From assembly GCF_001949145.1 (NCBI RefSeq), contig NW_019091482.1:198116-262115 (forward strand): a DNA stretch of 64,000 nucleotides, in the 5' to 3' direction. Under the pieces are notes generated by a model that worked only from the letters and a program-made list of their open reading frames with translations, was not told the DNA's origin and did not search any database. Numbering within the stretch: position 1 is the stretch's first letter; the number at the start of each line of letters is the position of its first letter. Of the stretch, positions 51,251 through 62,545 are shown piece after piece. The DNA comes from Acanthaster planci (Eukaryota > Echinodermata > Asteroidea > Valvatida > Acanthasteridae). The translations under genes were made by a program, and so were the position numbers.

Positions 51251-54200
51251 GAAAGAGTTCCACACACCAACACTGCTTGATGCACTGTGCAAAAACGTAT
51301 GGGACTGGCATGAAAAATTCAGCGTTTCCTAAGTACATTGTATGTAGGATGTAAATGCTTCAATATTTTCCCTTGCTAAATTGGACTTTTTATGGCATGA
51401 TGTTATCACTTCCCGAGGGCTACTTAACCAATGCAAAGGAAAATAAGTGACCCATACATGTATGTCAGTTGGAGTGCACATCACAGCTCAGAGACTGTCC
51501 CTAAACTTCGAAAAGTCTCTTTATTCGGTGGGGCAAAATCAGTCTCTCGAGAGGAAATGTCAGCAAAAATAGGTCCTTTTTTTTTTTAAGTGGGCTTAAG
51601 GATCTTGCCATTGCATTGCCCTGGGAATCCTGTTAATGCCATGATTGGATTCAGCAAAAGAAAAACAAGAAAGGGTGTCATTTAAAAATAAATTTCTACT
51701 GTTTACATGTACTTCTAGGAGTCTGCAATCAGAGATACTCCGTGAAGGGTGTGAAAAAGAGCACATCAAAACAGTTGTTCTGAATATCAATCCTTTACAC
51801 ACAGGTGGTACTGGTACAAAGTTCATTAAAAACAACGTTTACATTTTGGGTGCTCATTATCTTTAGCACCATAATAAGAAAACAAAGTCTACCCTTTCAA
51901 AACAAATCACAAGTACATGTATAGCCCTACATGTAGATAAGTTGACAGTGGTGTCCTCTTCCATAATCATATCAGAAAGAAAAGAGGTCAGGGCTTTTGA
52001 GGGAAATTAAGGAGTAAAATAGGCAATAGAGATAAAGACCACCCATATAAGACCAGAAAATATGGGGGGAAACTTAATAATAGCCTACATGTAGGACGTG
52101 GAGTTTTTGGATCCAAACCTACATGTACTTGGAGGAAAGGTTTGTCGCCAAATAAAGGGACTTCTCTGAATTTCAGGACACCCTCTGAGTTCTGATGTGC
52201 ATCTCTACTCAGTGTATTTGGATATTTGCTCATACTGCAAAATTTACTGCAAATTCAAAAGGTGGCACACTTGCGTCTCATGCTGATCATCACGTGTCAC
52301 ATGCAGAAATATACACACATACTCATAACGTTACCTTCCTGGCTCCCTTTCAATTTACCGACTGAATTCCCACAAACACTGATAGTTTTTACCTTCCTCT
52401 TTATGCAGTGGCTAGGCCTACTTGCTATAAAAATTTGTGGTGCATGTACATGTACTCCAGGCTGGTTGATGTCTTTTAGTTTTGCTTTTAGTTTTGCTCT
52501 TAAACTTAAACATTCCAACATTTCCAAAGAATCAATTTTAAAGAGACATTGCGGTCTTTAATTTTAAGGGCCTATGGGGAGTAGGCCTTGGCCAAGGGGA
52601 ATTTCTCAGACATGTCAGACGTTTTCAGATTTGCTCAACAAAGTTACATGTAGTGGTACTGATAGGGTTAGGACACTAAACTAGAAGGTACCGTACATGT
52701 ACCCTGTGTAGCATACAAGGGTGCCCTTTACTCATTTCTAGAAGCAAGGTAAGCCTAACGTTAGCCTTGTTAGCATGGCTAGGGAATTTATTCTGGCAGT
52801 CGGGATGACGCCACTGAGTCTTGATTCTTCTCTCTGATTGGACAATCAGTGGCTATTCCATATTTCACTCAGGAGGCCAGTGGATTTTAAGAGCAGCTCA
52901 AGAAAAGTTTACTGGTGTATAAATCACCTTCATAGCCTGTAATGCAGTGGAGTTATGAATGTTTGAAATACACTGGTAAGGGTATACCGGTATGTGTCTG
53001 TCGCTTAAATTTCATTTACATTCATTCCGAATGAACCTGGCATCCTTTTATTAGTTTCTCAGCTTAAGCCTACCATCACCAACACAACGGCCTGTCATGC
53101 TAGAATAACCTTTGCGGCCAATAAATGGCCATGTTATATGGATTTCAATACTTAACCTCTGTTGAAGTATGTACATGTACATGTACACTGATGGGCAAAC
53201 AATTTGGAGTGGTGTGATTGAAAATTTGTAAAATTGAAAGTGAAAACAAATACAAGTACCTCCCTAATTAGGCCTAGCTGGATATCCTTTATCTGATTGT
53301 TTTAAATTACATTTCTATCAAGGATTTCTGAAAATAAAGGAAAAAACATGGAATTTGTGGAGATGGAAATGCGGGGCATGTGTGGGTATGTACAATTCAC
53401 GTGCATACGTACCAGAACACCTTCTCTCCCCTCCGTAATGGTCCTTTTTACAATTATTGTGACAATTGTCGTCAGTTTTCCCAGGAAAATTGGTGGCATT
53501 AAATGGAATGGTGTGAATTCTTAGTGAAATTAGCTGTGAAGTTTGGACAACTTTAGTATTATAAGTCGAAAGCTCAGAGCCTCTTTGATGAGAATATTGC
53601 ATAAAAACAGCACAGAGGACATTTGCCAGAGGAGGAAGAGAACTCAAAGGTCAAAGGTTTTGAGGACTGATTCGCAAAATGGTGTCCTCCACTCCAGTGA
53701 AACTGCTACCAGTCACCACCTGACTGCGAAGCTCTCTGACTCACGTTCTTTCCGATTTATTTTTTGTCAAAACTCGCACATTTTGAAAGAGAACGTTCTT
53801 GGCTGCAAGAGGATCATAAATTCAAGGTGAAATAATGGAACTTACTATTTTTACAGTGGGGTTTCGCCATTAAGTTTCTACACACTAGCACTCAAGTTAG
53901 CAGATACGACTGCATGATCTGATAATTCTGCCAAACTCACCAATTTCACACTCAAAACTCAAAGGGGCAAAAATAGTGTTGCGGTCTATGAGAAAACCTG
54001 AACTAAACTCTTAACCTTTGCATCAAATATGCCTGAGTTTCCACTAGTTTATGCGTTAGGCCTCTGCCTATGAATCCTACACTGTACCAAAAGGGTTTCA
54101 GTTATTTTTTATCATGTTGCAGCAAAAAGGAGGAAAATATGCAAATCCCTTTATGAAGTGAATGGAGAGTCGCCCCTTTGTCCTGACATGAGTGCAATAA

Positions 54201-54595
54201 ATGTAAGCATCTCCGACTGCAAAGATATTGGACATGCTGAATGAGTACTCACATGAATTTGCACCCAATTTCCGGACGCCACTGTTTCTGACTTGGACCA
54301 AATTTCACAGCACTGAAATTGTTAACAGGAGTTCAACAGCAAACCTATGAGGATAACGGTACTTGATGGGCCATTTAACTGAATGAGTTTTAAGTTCAAC
54401 AAAGAGGTATGGCAACACTACATGTACATAAGGGGCGTATTCAAACCCCGTTCTTGTGTTAAGACGAACACGTGAACGGGGTTTCAAAAGGGGAGAATCA
54501 ACATGCGCATTGTTCAACATGCGAACAAGATTCTCACTCCCAACTTTCTGGGGAGTGGATGGAGAACATCAAGAACAAAGATGGCGGATATAAGC
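51251..54595. other. intergenic, nothing recognised
   Basis: Short frames on both strands (51596-51866, 52226-52561, 53302-53830) without motifs; several TGTACATGTA palindromes. A fragment at 52238-52275 resembles 49680-49718. Confidence 0.45.
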
Positions 54596-56512
54596 TAGGG
54601 TTTCAAGTCAACTTGGACCCAAACCAACTCGGACCCATGCCAACACGGACCCACGACCAACTCGGACCCATGTCAACTCGGCCCCAATACTAACCCGGAC
54701 CCACGACCAACTCGGACCCACTACNNNNNNNNNNNNNNNNNNNNNNNNNNNNNNNNNNNNNNNNNNNNNNNNNNNNNNNNNNNNNNNNNNNNNNNNNNNN
54801 NNNNNNNNNNNNNNNNNNNNNNNNNNNNNNNNNNNNNNNNNNNNNNNNNNNNNNNNNNNNNNNNNNNNNNNNNNNNNNNNNNNNNNNNNNNNNNNNNNNN
54901 NNNNNNNNNNNNNNNNNNNNNNNNNNNNNNNNNNNNNNNNNNNNNNNNNNNNNNNNNNNNNNNNNNNNNNNNNNNNNNNNNNNNNNNNNNNNNNNNNNNN
55001 NNNNNNNNNNNNNNNNNNNNNNNNNNNNNNNNNNNNNNNNNNNNNNNNNNNNNNNNNNNNNNNNNNNNNNNNNNNNNNNNNNNNNNNNNNNNNNNNNNNN
55101 NNNNNNNNNNNNNNNNNNNNNNNNNNNNNNNNNNNNNNNNNNNNNNNNNNNNNNNNNNNNNNNNNNNNNNNNNNNNNNNNNNNNNNNNNNNNNNNNNNNN
55201 NNNNNNNNNNNNNNNNNNNNNNNNNNNNNNNNNNNNNNNNNNNNNNNNNNNNNNNNNNNNNNNNNNNNNNNNNNNNNNNNNNNNNNNNNNNNNNNNNNNN
55301 NNNNNNNNNNNNNNNNNNNNNNNNNNNNNNNNNNNNNNNNNNNNNNNNNNNNNNNNNNNNNNNNNNNNNNNNNNNNNNNNNNNNNNNNNNNNNNNNNNNN
55401 NNNNNNNNNNNNNNNNNNNNNNNNNNNNNNNNNNNNNNNNNNNNNNNNNNNNNNNNNNNNNNNNNNNNNNNNNNNNNNNNNNNNNNNNNNNNNNNNNNNN
55501 NNNNNNNNNNNNNNNNNNNNNNNNNNNNNNNNNNNNNNNNNNNNNNNNNNNNNNNNNNNNNNNNNNNNNNNNNNNNNNNNNNNNNNNNNNNNNNNNNNNN
55601 NNNNNNNNNNNNNNNNNNNNNNNNNTGATGTACATAAGAGATGATGCATACGCGTACAACAGATACTGCTGATATACATCAATGTCACGAACATTGACCT
55701 TTTACAGTGTCTAATGGTGTTATCCACCACCTCACTTTCCAATTTTTTTGGCCTGGCAAGTCTTACACCTCCACCTTGCCCGATTCCCTCCCCCACCCCC
55801 AATACCGGCAAGATTTAGGCAGATGGAGGAATTCATCCATACAAGCCTTAACTGACTGTCCAAATAACGCAAATAGGTTGGTAATTTTGAACAACACAAA
55901 TCAAATCATTTTAAAACAAAAATGTGGAATATTTCCCATTGGCTTAAACTTGGAGACGGTTTTGAAGCGTCGTATGTCTGCTTGCGAGCGCATTATTAAT
56001 ATTATGTGATCCCACGGTTTCTTATTTTCTACAATAATACAATTTATATAAATCCCGAATTTGGGATTGATAGTTTCTGGTTCAGAGTATTTTTTCAGAA
56101 AAAGCCGCACAATGCGGGCCTATTTTGGATAGAAGCGGGCGGCTACATTCATACATGTATGAGCGCATAGTTTTACTACTAATAGGGGGCTATCTTAGGG
56201 AAAATGCGAATAAAAAAGCTCATAAAATTGAAACGAAAAGGGATCGATCTGTCCGTAATCTTGAATTTCCAGCGAAAAAAATGAAGGCCAACCTCTTCAC
56301 GAGGTTCAAGAGTCAGCGCTGTTTCGGTCTACGGGCACATATTTGTGTGATGCAACCATAAGACTCAGTGGGTCCGAGTTGACTCGAGGTGGGTCCGAAA
56401 TGGCATGGGTCCGAGTTGGCGTGGGTCAGAGTTGGTCCTGGGTCCGAGTTAGCATGGGTCCGAGTTGGAATGGGTCCGAGTTTGTTTGGGTCCGAGTTGA
56501 CCTGATCCCTAG
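54596..56512. mobile_element. modular CAACTCG-array element containing the assembly gap
   Basis: Left end CTAGGGTTTCAAGTCAACTT followed by 16-17 bp units (CAACTCGGACCCATGC) from about 54610 to the gap at 54725. Right arm at about 56368-56505 has the inverted units (GGGTCCGAGTTGG) and ends GGTCCGAGTTGACCTGATCC then CTAG. The two ends are inverse of one another. The known interior (55626-56367) shows no gene. Confidence 0.65.
54725..55625. other. assembly gap (901 Ns)
   Basis: Run of N. It starts inside the left tandem array of the surrounding element, which is a plausible cause of assembly failure. Open frames crossing it are artefacts. Confidence 1.
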
Positions 56513-56759
56513 GCTAGGCATGCAGGCATACCGTTGTTACATAAAATAAAAACACTCACAATAAGGAAAATAAAATCGAGGGCAAATACTCATGGCTATC
56601 GGAGAGAACTTACCCTGACCATTTAATATAGATACTTGGGGACAAACTAAGGTCCAATCATGTGCTCCACGGCCAGTGACCAGCATGTGACGCAGGCATG
56701 GTTCCACTTTTGTTGCTTTTGACATGAACATGATTCTGATGATATCGAATACTTTTAGT

Positions 56760-57320
56760 GTTACTCACCCGGCAACGCCGCGACTAGACCACATTAAAAA
56801 TCCACCAAACTACCATTTACAGGTTTGCAGATGGCGGCACCTCCATCATGTCCACGCTCAAAAAACATTAAGTTTAGTGACAACCGGATATCGGTAGTCG
56901 GTACTTTCAGCCAAACCGTCTAATCGTGGCGGCAGCAGATACGCGGCATGGCATGGCATTGACCTGACATGTACGTGAATAGGGAAGGACAGTGCAGCAC
57001 TCTTGCATGTAGCAGCGGTACTAGTCTAAAGCGTGCTTCCTAATTCCAGAGCTAGGTACGGGTCTGTTGTCTGTGCGCCTACGCGTGTACATGTATTTTC
57101 AAAGGAGGCAGACCTACATTTACCTAGTACCTAGACCTAGCTAGCTCTAGGCAGCTTATTCGGATACAGACCCTGCCGCCGCGAGAGGGCGTGCGAATGG
57201 CTGTGCTGCTGGACGTCACGTGGGGTTGTTGGTGTTGCATTAAGACTAGTACAGTAGTAGGCCTGGTTGATATTTCTTTATTACTATACTCCACCTTTTG
57301 TTCTCACCACTTTTCAAGAC
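56760..57320. promoter_or_regulatory. CpG-richer 5' region of MPHOSPH6, possible shared promoter
   Basis: This stretch contains many CpGs against an AT-rich background (GGCAACGCCGCGACT, GTGGCGGCAGCAG, CTGCCGCCGCGAGAGG). Sites seen: GATGGCGGC at 56830-56838 (YY1-like core) and GACGTCACGTG at 57212-57222, combining a CRE-like half with an E-box CACGTG. It directly precedes the MPHOSPH6 ATG. Whether OSGIN also starts here is inference only. Confidence 0.4.
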
Positions 57321-57389
57321 ATGGCGAACGACCGTAGGGATTGCGGAAGTGGAAAGACGAAACTGTCCAAGAACTTAATGCAGATGAAG
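57321..57389 (+). CDS. MPHOSPH6: MPHOSPH6 exon 1, MANDRRDCGSGKTKLSKNL
   Basis: 23 codons from ATG to donor GTACTG. KTKLSKNLMQMK matches the conserved family N-terminus; the nine-residue lead differs from vertebrates. Confidence 0.94.
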
Positions 57390-60300
57390 GTACTGCTTAG
57401 CCTGAGCTGCCGTACGAACATGACGATTGCCCGGCCCTTTACTTCAGTCATGTTAGGCCTAGGCCTACTTAACATAGCAGTAGTATCTTCCTATCCCCCA
57501 ATATTTTGACATGATTGAATTACATGAACTAGGTTAGGCCATGTTGAGTTGTAGATTTGCGTCCTAACAGTTTCAAAAACACATGAGGCATTTTTTCGTT
57601 ATTTTATTTCGACCTCCAAGTACAGACAATTTCCGAGTATAATACTGCCAAACGTGTTAAACCACAACCAAAAGCCTTGCTGAGGGGTGAGCTACTGACA
57701 CTGTAGACTACCTTGCAATCCTTGGCTACAGACTACAGTCAGACAGTCATGACAGTTGTAGGCCCTTCAACCTCAAGGCTCAAGCAGGTCAAATGACTCC
57801 AAAAAACATGACAAATACAAGAACCAATCGAATCGTTTGATACGCCAATACATGGTGACCTTCCCACGTTGTGAGCACATTAACACTTGCACATACGAAA
57901 GCCATCTAAACCTGAGCTAAAACTCAGAGATGAAATACATAAATTTGGTGTTTTATCAAGTTTAGCCTATACTGCTAGCTTGGTGGGAGATGCGGAACTC
58001 TGATTTCTGATTCTTTTCATGATTTTTTGGGGGCGTTAGTGTCAAGACAGGTGGGCGGTGGATGCAAATCTACAACTTCTTCTCTCATGGCCATAACGTT
58101 AGGTCTCTTAATAAGCCAATTTCCCATTCCGTTGCCATGTTGATTTTAGCGCCCCCATGCGAGTAAGTGAACAGAAATAGAGGGGAACAAATTGTCTACA
58201 ACAATAATGATCGTGAGCATCCATTCGCCAACCGTTACGCAATGTTGTCATGAATTTGTTCTCTATTAAGTCCTCTGCGCTTACGCACATGAAATGTGAA
58301 GAAGGCTTGTTGTAAGTAGAGGGGCTTAAGCTAAACCTAACGTTAAGGTCTAGGCCTGTGCAGAGGAAGGTATCGGCAGTGATCAGCATTATAAGCCTTA
58401 TGATTATCACTAATACCGCATGGACACGGTGAGTGATTTGGCACAATGGTAGAAATGAAAAAGGGGCAATGTTTGCTCCATTTTCCTTCCAAAAATGCCT
58501 TTCTACAATCGTGCAAAATCACCCATGCAGCATTGTGATATTAGGCTTACGGGTGCATGTATGGCAGGGTAATACTAGCTAGCCCATACATGTACATGTA
58601 CAGTGTACCTAAATTTCTCCATACTTAAATGGGGCCCAAGGCCCAGATGCACGTACTAGACTACATCTGTTATACTTTATACCCTGGACCCCACACTCGT
58701 GTAGTAAAAAGTGGTCGGACTCTGACACGTCTGACCAAATTCATTTTCGAGATCCGTCATGTCTCTCCTTCTTTTGTCCCATTTGGAAACACATAAGCCT
58801 TCCTGACACCAAGGGAAGCATTCGCTGCTGATTCATAGAAGGTGGAAAGTCAGTTACTTTGCACAAAAGCTCTCTTACTAAGTGTACTTGTATTCAAGTT
58901 GTTAATAAAAATCCTGTGACAGTTACATGTCTCCTTTAAACCTTCGTAGAGATGGTAGAGTAGAATTAGAGAACAAAACCGAGGCACCCCACATGTAAAA
59001 CAGTGCAGTTTATGTTAATATTCTGTCAGCCCTTATGTAGCGGTATATACGTGCATGCATTTCATCATCCATATTTGTCTCTGACCAGTTTATGCAGCGC
59101 ACTCAAGAGTCTAATGCACAGAAGGAGGCCGAGGAGGCAGAACAGAGGCGCCATAATGACGACACGCACTGGTTCCTTGATCTACCAGAGATAACTGCCA
59201 AGGAGTAAGCACCAGCAGCCGGTTTTACAGAAATGCGGCGTAACTTTGAACCGCGCGTTAGCCTTGCGCCACAAATTTAGGCCGTAGCTGCGCAGTTTAC
59301 TCCATGAAAAGTTGCTTTGCTGTGCCAAGTTTTGATGATATAAAATTTCTTGGACGAGGACAACAATGGCTTTTACGATGGCTGTTCATTTCCAATATAA
59401 CCCACGTGCCGCCCACTGGTCGTGTACATGCTGTTTCACCGGGTCTGTATGCATGCCATGCCCGGTGAGTCGAGGTGGAACATAACACAGCACATGCAAA
59501 TTTGCCCCAACACATCAATCTGAAATTGGTGTTCAGGGCCCCAAACTCCGTCGTGTTCACACTTTGAATGGTCGAGTTGTCTCAACGGTCGGGTTGTCCC
59601 GAGTCAAGTTGATAAATGGTTACAATGTGTGGAATATGGAAGACATACTGTAGCAATCTTCCCAGGAAAAAAAAACTTGGCAAGGGAGTTAGATTATCCT
59701 TTTAAGGAGGAATTGTTTTGAAGCTTTTGATTAGATGACCCAATGATTGAGAGCCAAGCTTATGAGAATGTTGGTGACTCTCAGGATGAAGACTCGTGTA
59801 ATGCAGCTACCTGCTCTCAGCTGTAAGTGCGCACTGTTCACACTGACCTTCTGTCTTTTGCAGGAGCAAGTTTGAGGTGGAGCCAAGCTTTGCGGTCTGC
59901 GAAAATCTTAAGTTTGGACGAATGTCATTCAAGGGAATGAACCCTTCTATTGAAGTAAGACTAAGTTGACAAATAGATTACCGGATTACCTTTATAACCA
60001 GCTATCCACTCCAGTCCGGCACACTCTCCTGAGGACGGCCAGAGCACACTGGCCGAAACGTCAAGTTTATACTCACCGGTTCTTTTAAGAACCACACCTC
60101 GTCCAAAAGAGATTGATTCCATGGTGTACCCGCAAACCCATTTCTCATGACAAATAGAGGTTATGCATGAAAGCAGAGTTGGAGGGCAAGGGGTTGGATC
60201 AGTTGGAGAACCTCAAGTAAACCATTTGTGCATTCATTGTAACGAAATTAAACAGCAGCCTCTAAGGCACCAGCAACGCATAACCGCTACTGACAAAAGT

Positions 60301-61865
60301 CATTTGCTGATAACTGTGAAAAAAATCTCAACAGTCATACAGCAAAATTAAAAAATCAAATGTGGTCAAATGCTACCGCTGTCCCTTTTTTACTTCGCTC
60401 GTGCAGAAGCTTATGCGCAGCATGGAGGCTGAAGAGTTGGAGGCAAAGTCAGAGCAGAGAGAACGAGAAATGACAGTCTCTGATGAAGAGATGGCCAGAA
60501 GGTAATGCCGTACAAGTTATGAAGGCCGTAGCGGAATTACTCGGCTGCGGCCTAACATCACCCACGAGCCTGTGGTAGTGGCCGCAGCTAGGCTCCCATG
60601 GAGTTGTGTGTAATTCAAGCCACAGCCAAGTGATTCGGATGCAGCCTTAGGAACCCTTGAAATGTATTTCACCTGTCAAACAGCAGGTGAGGAAGTAATA
60701 ATTATAGGTGATTGGTGGGGGACTCCTGAGATATCGCCAGAGCCACTTTTGAGTTAAAGCCCTAGATAAGAATAATACATAATACATAAACCCTAAGGAA
60801 TCTGCTACCCACGTAGTGAACATTGTCATCAGGATCACAGAGCGAGTGCCGCATCAAAAGAACGAGCTCCCCTAGAATAAAATTAATGGAGAAATGACTT
60901 CAAGAGTGTTTTTGAAATGAGTGAATTCGGCTTAGACTTCAGTTTCACTGGTTTCAGTCAGAGCTTGAACATGTTGTTTTGAACGCTGCTTCATTAATAG
61001 CTGGAACCAGCGAAACAAAAGTCTCAGCTAAATCCACTCGTTTCGAAAATTCCTATTAAAAGAAGCAGTCCCAAAGCAGTTGAGGTTGCTGTACGGTCTG
61101 ATGCTTCCGCATCCCGCCTCCAGTTTCACGGTGAAAAAACATAATTCAACCTGAAAGGAAGCCTCCAGGCATGCCAAATGTGTAATAAACACAGGCAGAT
61201 GTGCTCCTCGACACTCCAGGCAGTGTTGCTTTGGCATTCATGTTAATCTTTCACTTTCACCCGTGTACATGTAAGTACATGTATCCCTCACTGTTGAAAA
61301 CGAGCAGTTCATAATGCAGTGCGCGCCACCAAGAGGTTTCATGGAGAGACGTTTTTGTCTCATAATGCATTATGGGATAAAAGTTTGACAAAGTCTCATT
61401 TGCTACCTGCGCTGTGCACGGGAAATTTCAATTTTTCTCAATAATTGTTCATCATGGTTGAAAATGTGAATTTGTTTATTGCGAATAGGTGTTAGGTAGT
61501 CAAAATGATGATTTGTGTGGTGCAGGGAATGACTAAATCAAATATTCCCATGTTACGTACCAAAGTGCGCTCAATGGCAGCAGTATCAACAATAATTGAC
61601 TCTAAACTTGAAAAGTGGCCTGTCTACGGCAAACTCTTGGTGGGGCACCGTATTATGAATTGCCTGTATTGAATATAATTGTGGCATTGGGCATCGATCG
61701 CAGGATTTTTTACTTTTTATTTTTCTTTTATTAATCCTCAGATACAGCACATTGGTTGGAACGATTGCCAATAAATTCACCAAAAAGCGCCACCGAACGA
61801 AAGCCCCCGAAGAACCGCAAGAGAAGAGGGCCAAGAGAGAGTTCCGGAAGCCACCAGACGAGTGA
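57321..61865 (+). CDS. MPHOSPH6: MPHOSPH6 (M-phase phosphoprotein 6, exosome cofactor MPP6), complete, five exons
   Basis: MPP6 is a small basic nuclear and nucleolar protein that binds the RNA exosome with the MTR4 helicase and helps 3' trimming of 5.8S rRNA. Exons 57321-57389, 59089-59204, 59864-59954, 60407-60501 and 61742-61865 join in frame over GT-AG introns to 164 residues (human 160). Landmarks in order: KTKLSKNLMQMKFMQR near residues 12-27 (human KTRLSKNLLRMKFMQR), WFLDLPE near 49-55, FGRMSFKGMNP near 80-90, VSDEEMARRYSTLVGTIANKF, and the basic tail ending KREFRKPPDE, similar to the human MFLKPQD end. The ATG in TCAAGACATGGCG is in good context. The second exon is rich in Glu, Gln and Arg and is probably helical. 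It lies divergently from OSGIN. Confidence 0.96.
57390..59088 (+). other. MPHOSPH6 intron 1
   Basis: 1.7-kb intron; 58450-58540 resembles 5165-5265 (dispersed repeat). Nothing else recognised. Confidence 0.55.
59089..59204 (+). CDS. MPHOSPH6: MPHOSPH6 exon 2, FMQRTQES to LPEITAKE
   Basis: Acceptor TCTCTGACCAG, donor GTAAGC; 38 codons plus two bases. FMQR and HWFLDLPE are family signatures (human HWYLDLPE). Confidence 0.95.
59567..59620 (-). mobile_element. solo arm of the CAACTCGACC-type modular element
   Basis: GGTCGAGTTGTCTCAACGGT then CGGGTTGTCCCGAGTCAAGT follows the same order as the arm at 1562-1659. No partner arm is seen nearby. Lies in MPHOSPH6 intron 2. Confidence 0.6.
59864..59954 (+). 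CDS. MPHOSPH6: MPHOSPH6 exon 3, KFEVEPSF to GMNPSIE
   Basis: Acceptor CTTTTGCAG, donor GTAAGA. It encodes FGRMSFKGMNPSIE, the exosome-contact motif region (human YGRMSFRGFNPEVE). Confidence 0.95.
60000..60120 (+). repeat. repeat fragment with CTGAGGA-hairpin-GAAAC motif
   Basis: CTGAGGA (60029-60035) is followed by a perfect hairpin (GGCCAG 60037-60042 / CTGGCC 60049-60054) and GAAAC (60055-60059). Such motifs occur in tails of invertebrate retroelements and resemble a degenerate hammerhead ribozyme core, with an extra C at 60036 and no clear stem III. Lies in MPHOSPH6 intron 3. Confidence 0.4.
60407..60501 (+). CDS. MPHOSPH6: MPHOSPH6 exon 4, KLMRSMEAEE to SDEEMARR
   Basis: Acceptor CTCGTGCAG, donor GTAATG. 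VSDEEMARR is nearly identical to vertebrates; the last Arg codon AG|A is split. Confidence 0.95.
60522..60648. mobile_element. foldback element, family D
   Basis: 127 bp with 32-bp inverted ends: AAGGCCGTAGCGGAATTACT at the left against AAGGCTGCATCCGAATCACT (inverse of the right end), 24 of 32 positions matching over the arm. It starts 21 bp after the MPHOSPH6 exon 4 donor. Confidence 0.6.
61300..61671. mobile_element. foldback element, family B copy 3
   Basis: Left GAGCAGTTCATAATGCAGTG then GCGCCACCAAGAG; right inverse AATACAGGCAATTCATAATA then CCCCACCAAGAG. At ~370 bp it is longer than copies 1 and 2 and its arms are diverged. Lies in MPHOSPH6 intron 4, ending 70 bp before exon 5. Confidence 0.55.
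61742..61865 (+). CDS. MPHOSPH6: MPHOSPH6 exon 5 with stop
   Basis: Acceptor TTAATCCTCAG; encodes YSTLVGTIANKFTKKRHRTK and a Lys/Arg-rich end with stop TGA at 61863-61865. The basic tail may serve as nuclear localisation and RNA contact. Confidence 0.94.
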
Positions 61866-62185
61866 CACCAGTGGCTAGATTCCTTTTAAAATTGTACATT
61901 ATTCTAATACTGAAAAGACAACCCCTATCGGGTTATGAAAACCCAGCTGGAGTGCCTACAGTCACTAGATTCCCTGCAGAAATGCCCCCCCCCCAGCAGA
62001 GGAACACCTCTGTAGCGTACAGTGAAAGGATGTGCACTCAGAACCATCATCACAGCTAAACACCTGTGATGATCTAACAAAAGCATTTGGACAGTCCGCT
62101 ACTCCCCTATAAACTGCCCCACACCGAGTGCTGTTGTGTGTTGAATCGTAAATCGCAGTGCCAAAAGATAAGCAGTCTGTCAAGG

Positions 62186-62545
62186 AAGCCTTTTGCGAGT
62201 TAAATTTGAGTAAAATCTGGTACACAGAATTATCTGATTGCACATAAACATAACATTTTGAATTCCCCAGACTAAAAAGAGTGTTGCTATACCTCGTGAT
62301 TCGGGGCAAGCTTTTGCATAGCAACCACCATGTCTAGCAAGACTGATTCCTCTGTGCCTGTCTTATTCCATTGAAAACAGTGTATTGGAGCAAGGCGTCC
62401 CTTATGCAACTAAGCAAAACCTTGCCCCAAATCACAAGGTGTAACAACAGTGTCTTTAGCATGGAGAATTCAAATTGTCATGTTCTTGTGAACTTAAAGC
62501 ACTCGTGTGCCAGGTTTTATTCAAATTTATTTTGCAAAAGGCTTA
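62186..62545. mobile_element. foldback element, family A copy 3
   Basis: AAGCCTTTTGCGAGTTAAAT to TTTTGCAAAAGGCTT, arms ~140 bp around an ~80-bp spacer. It lies 320 bp after the MPHOSPH6 stop and could be transcribed in its 3' UTR, where it would fold into a long hairpin. Confidence 0.75.

Noticed and set aside
54690-55811. Minus-strand frames of 312-373 codons
   Set aside because: They run through the N gap; nearly all residues are undefined.
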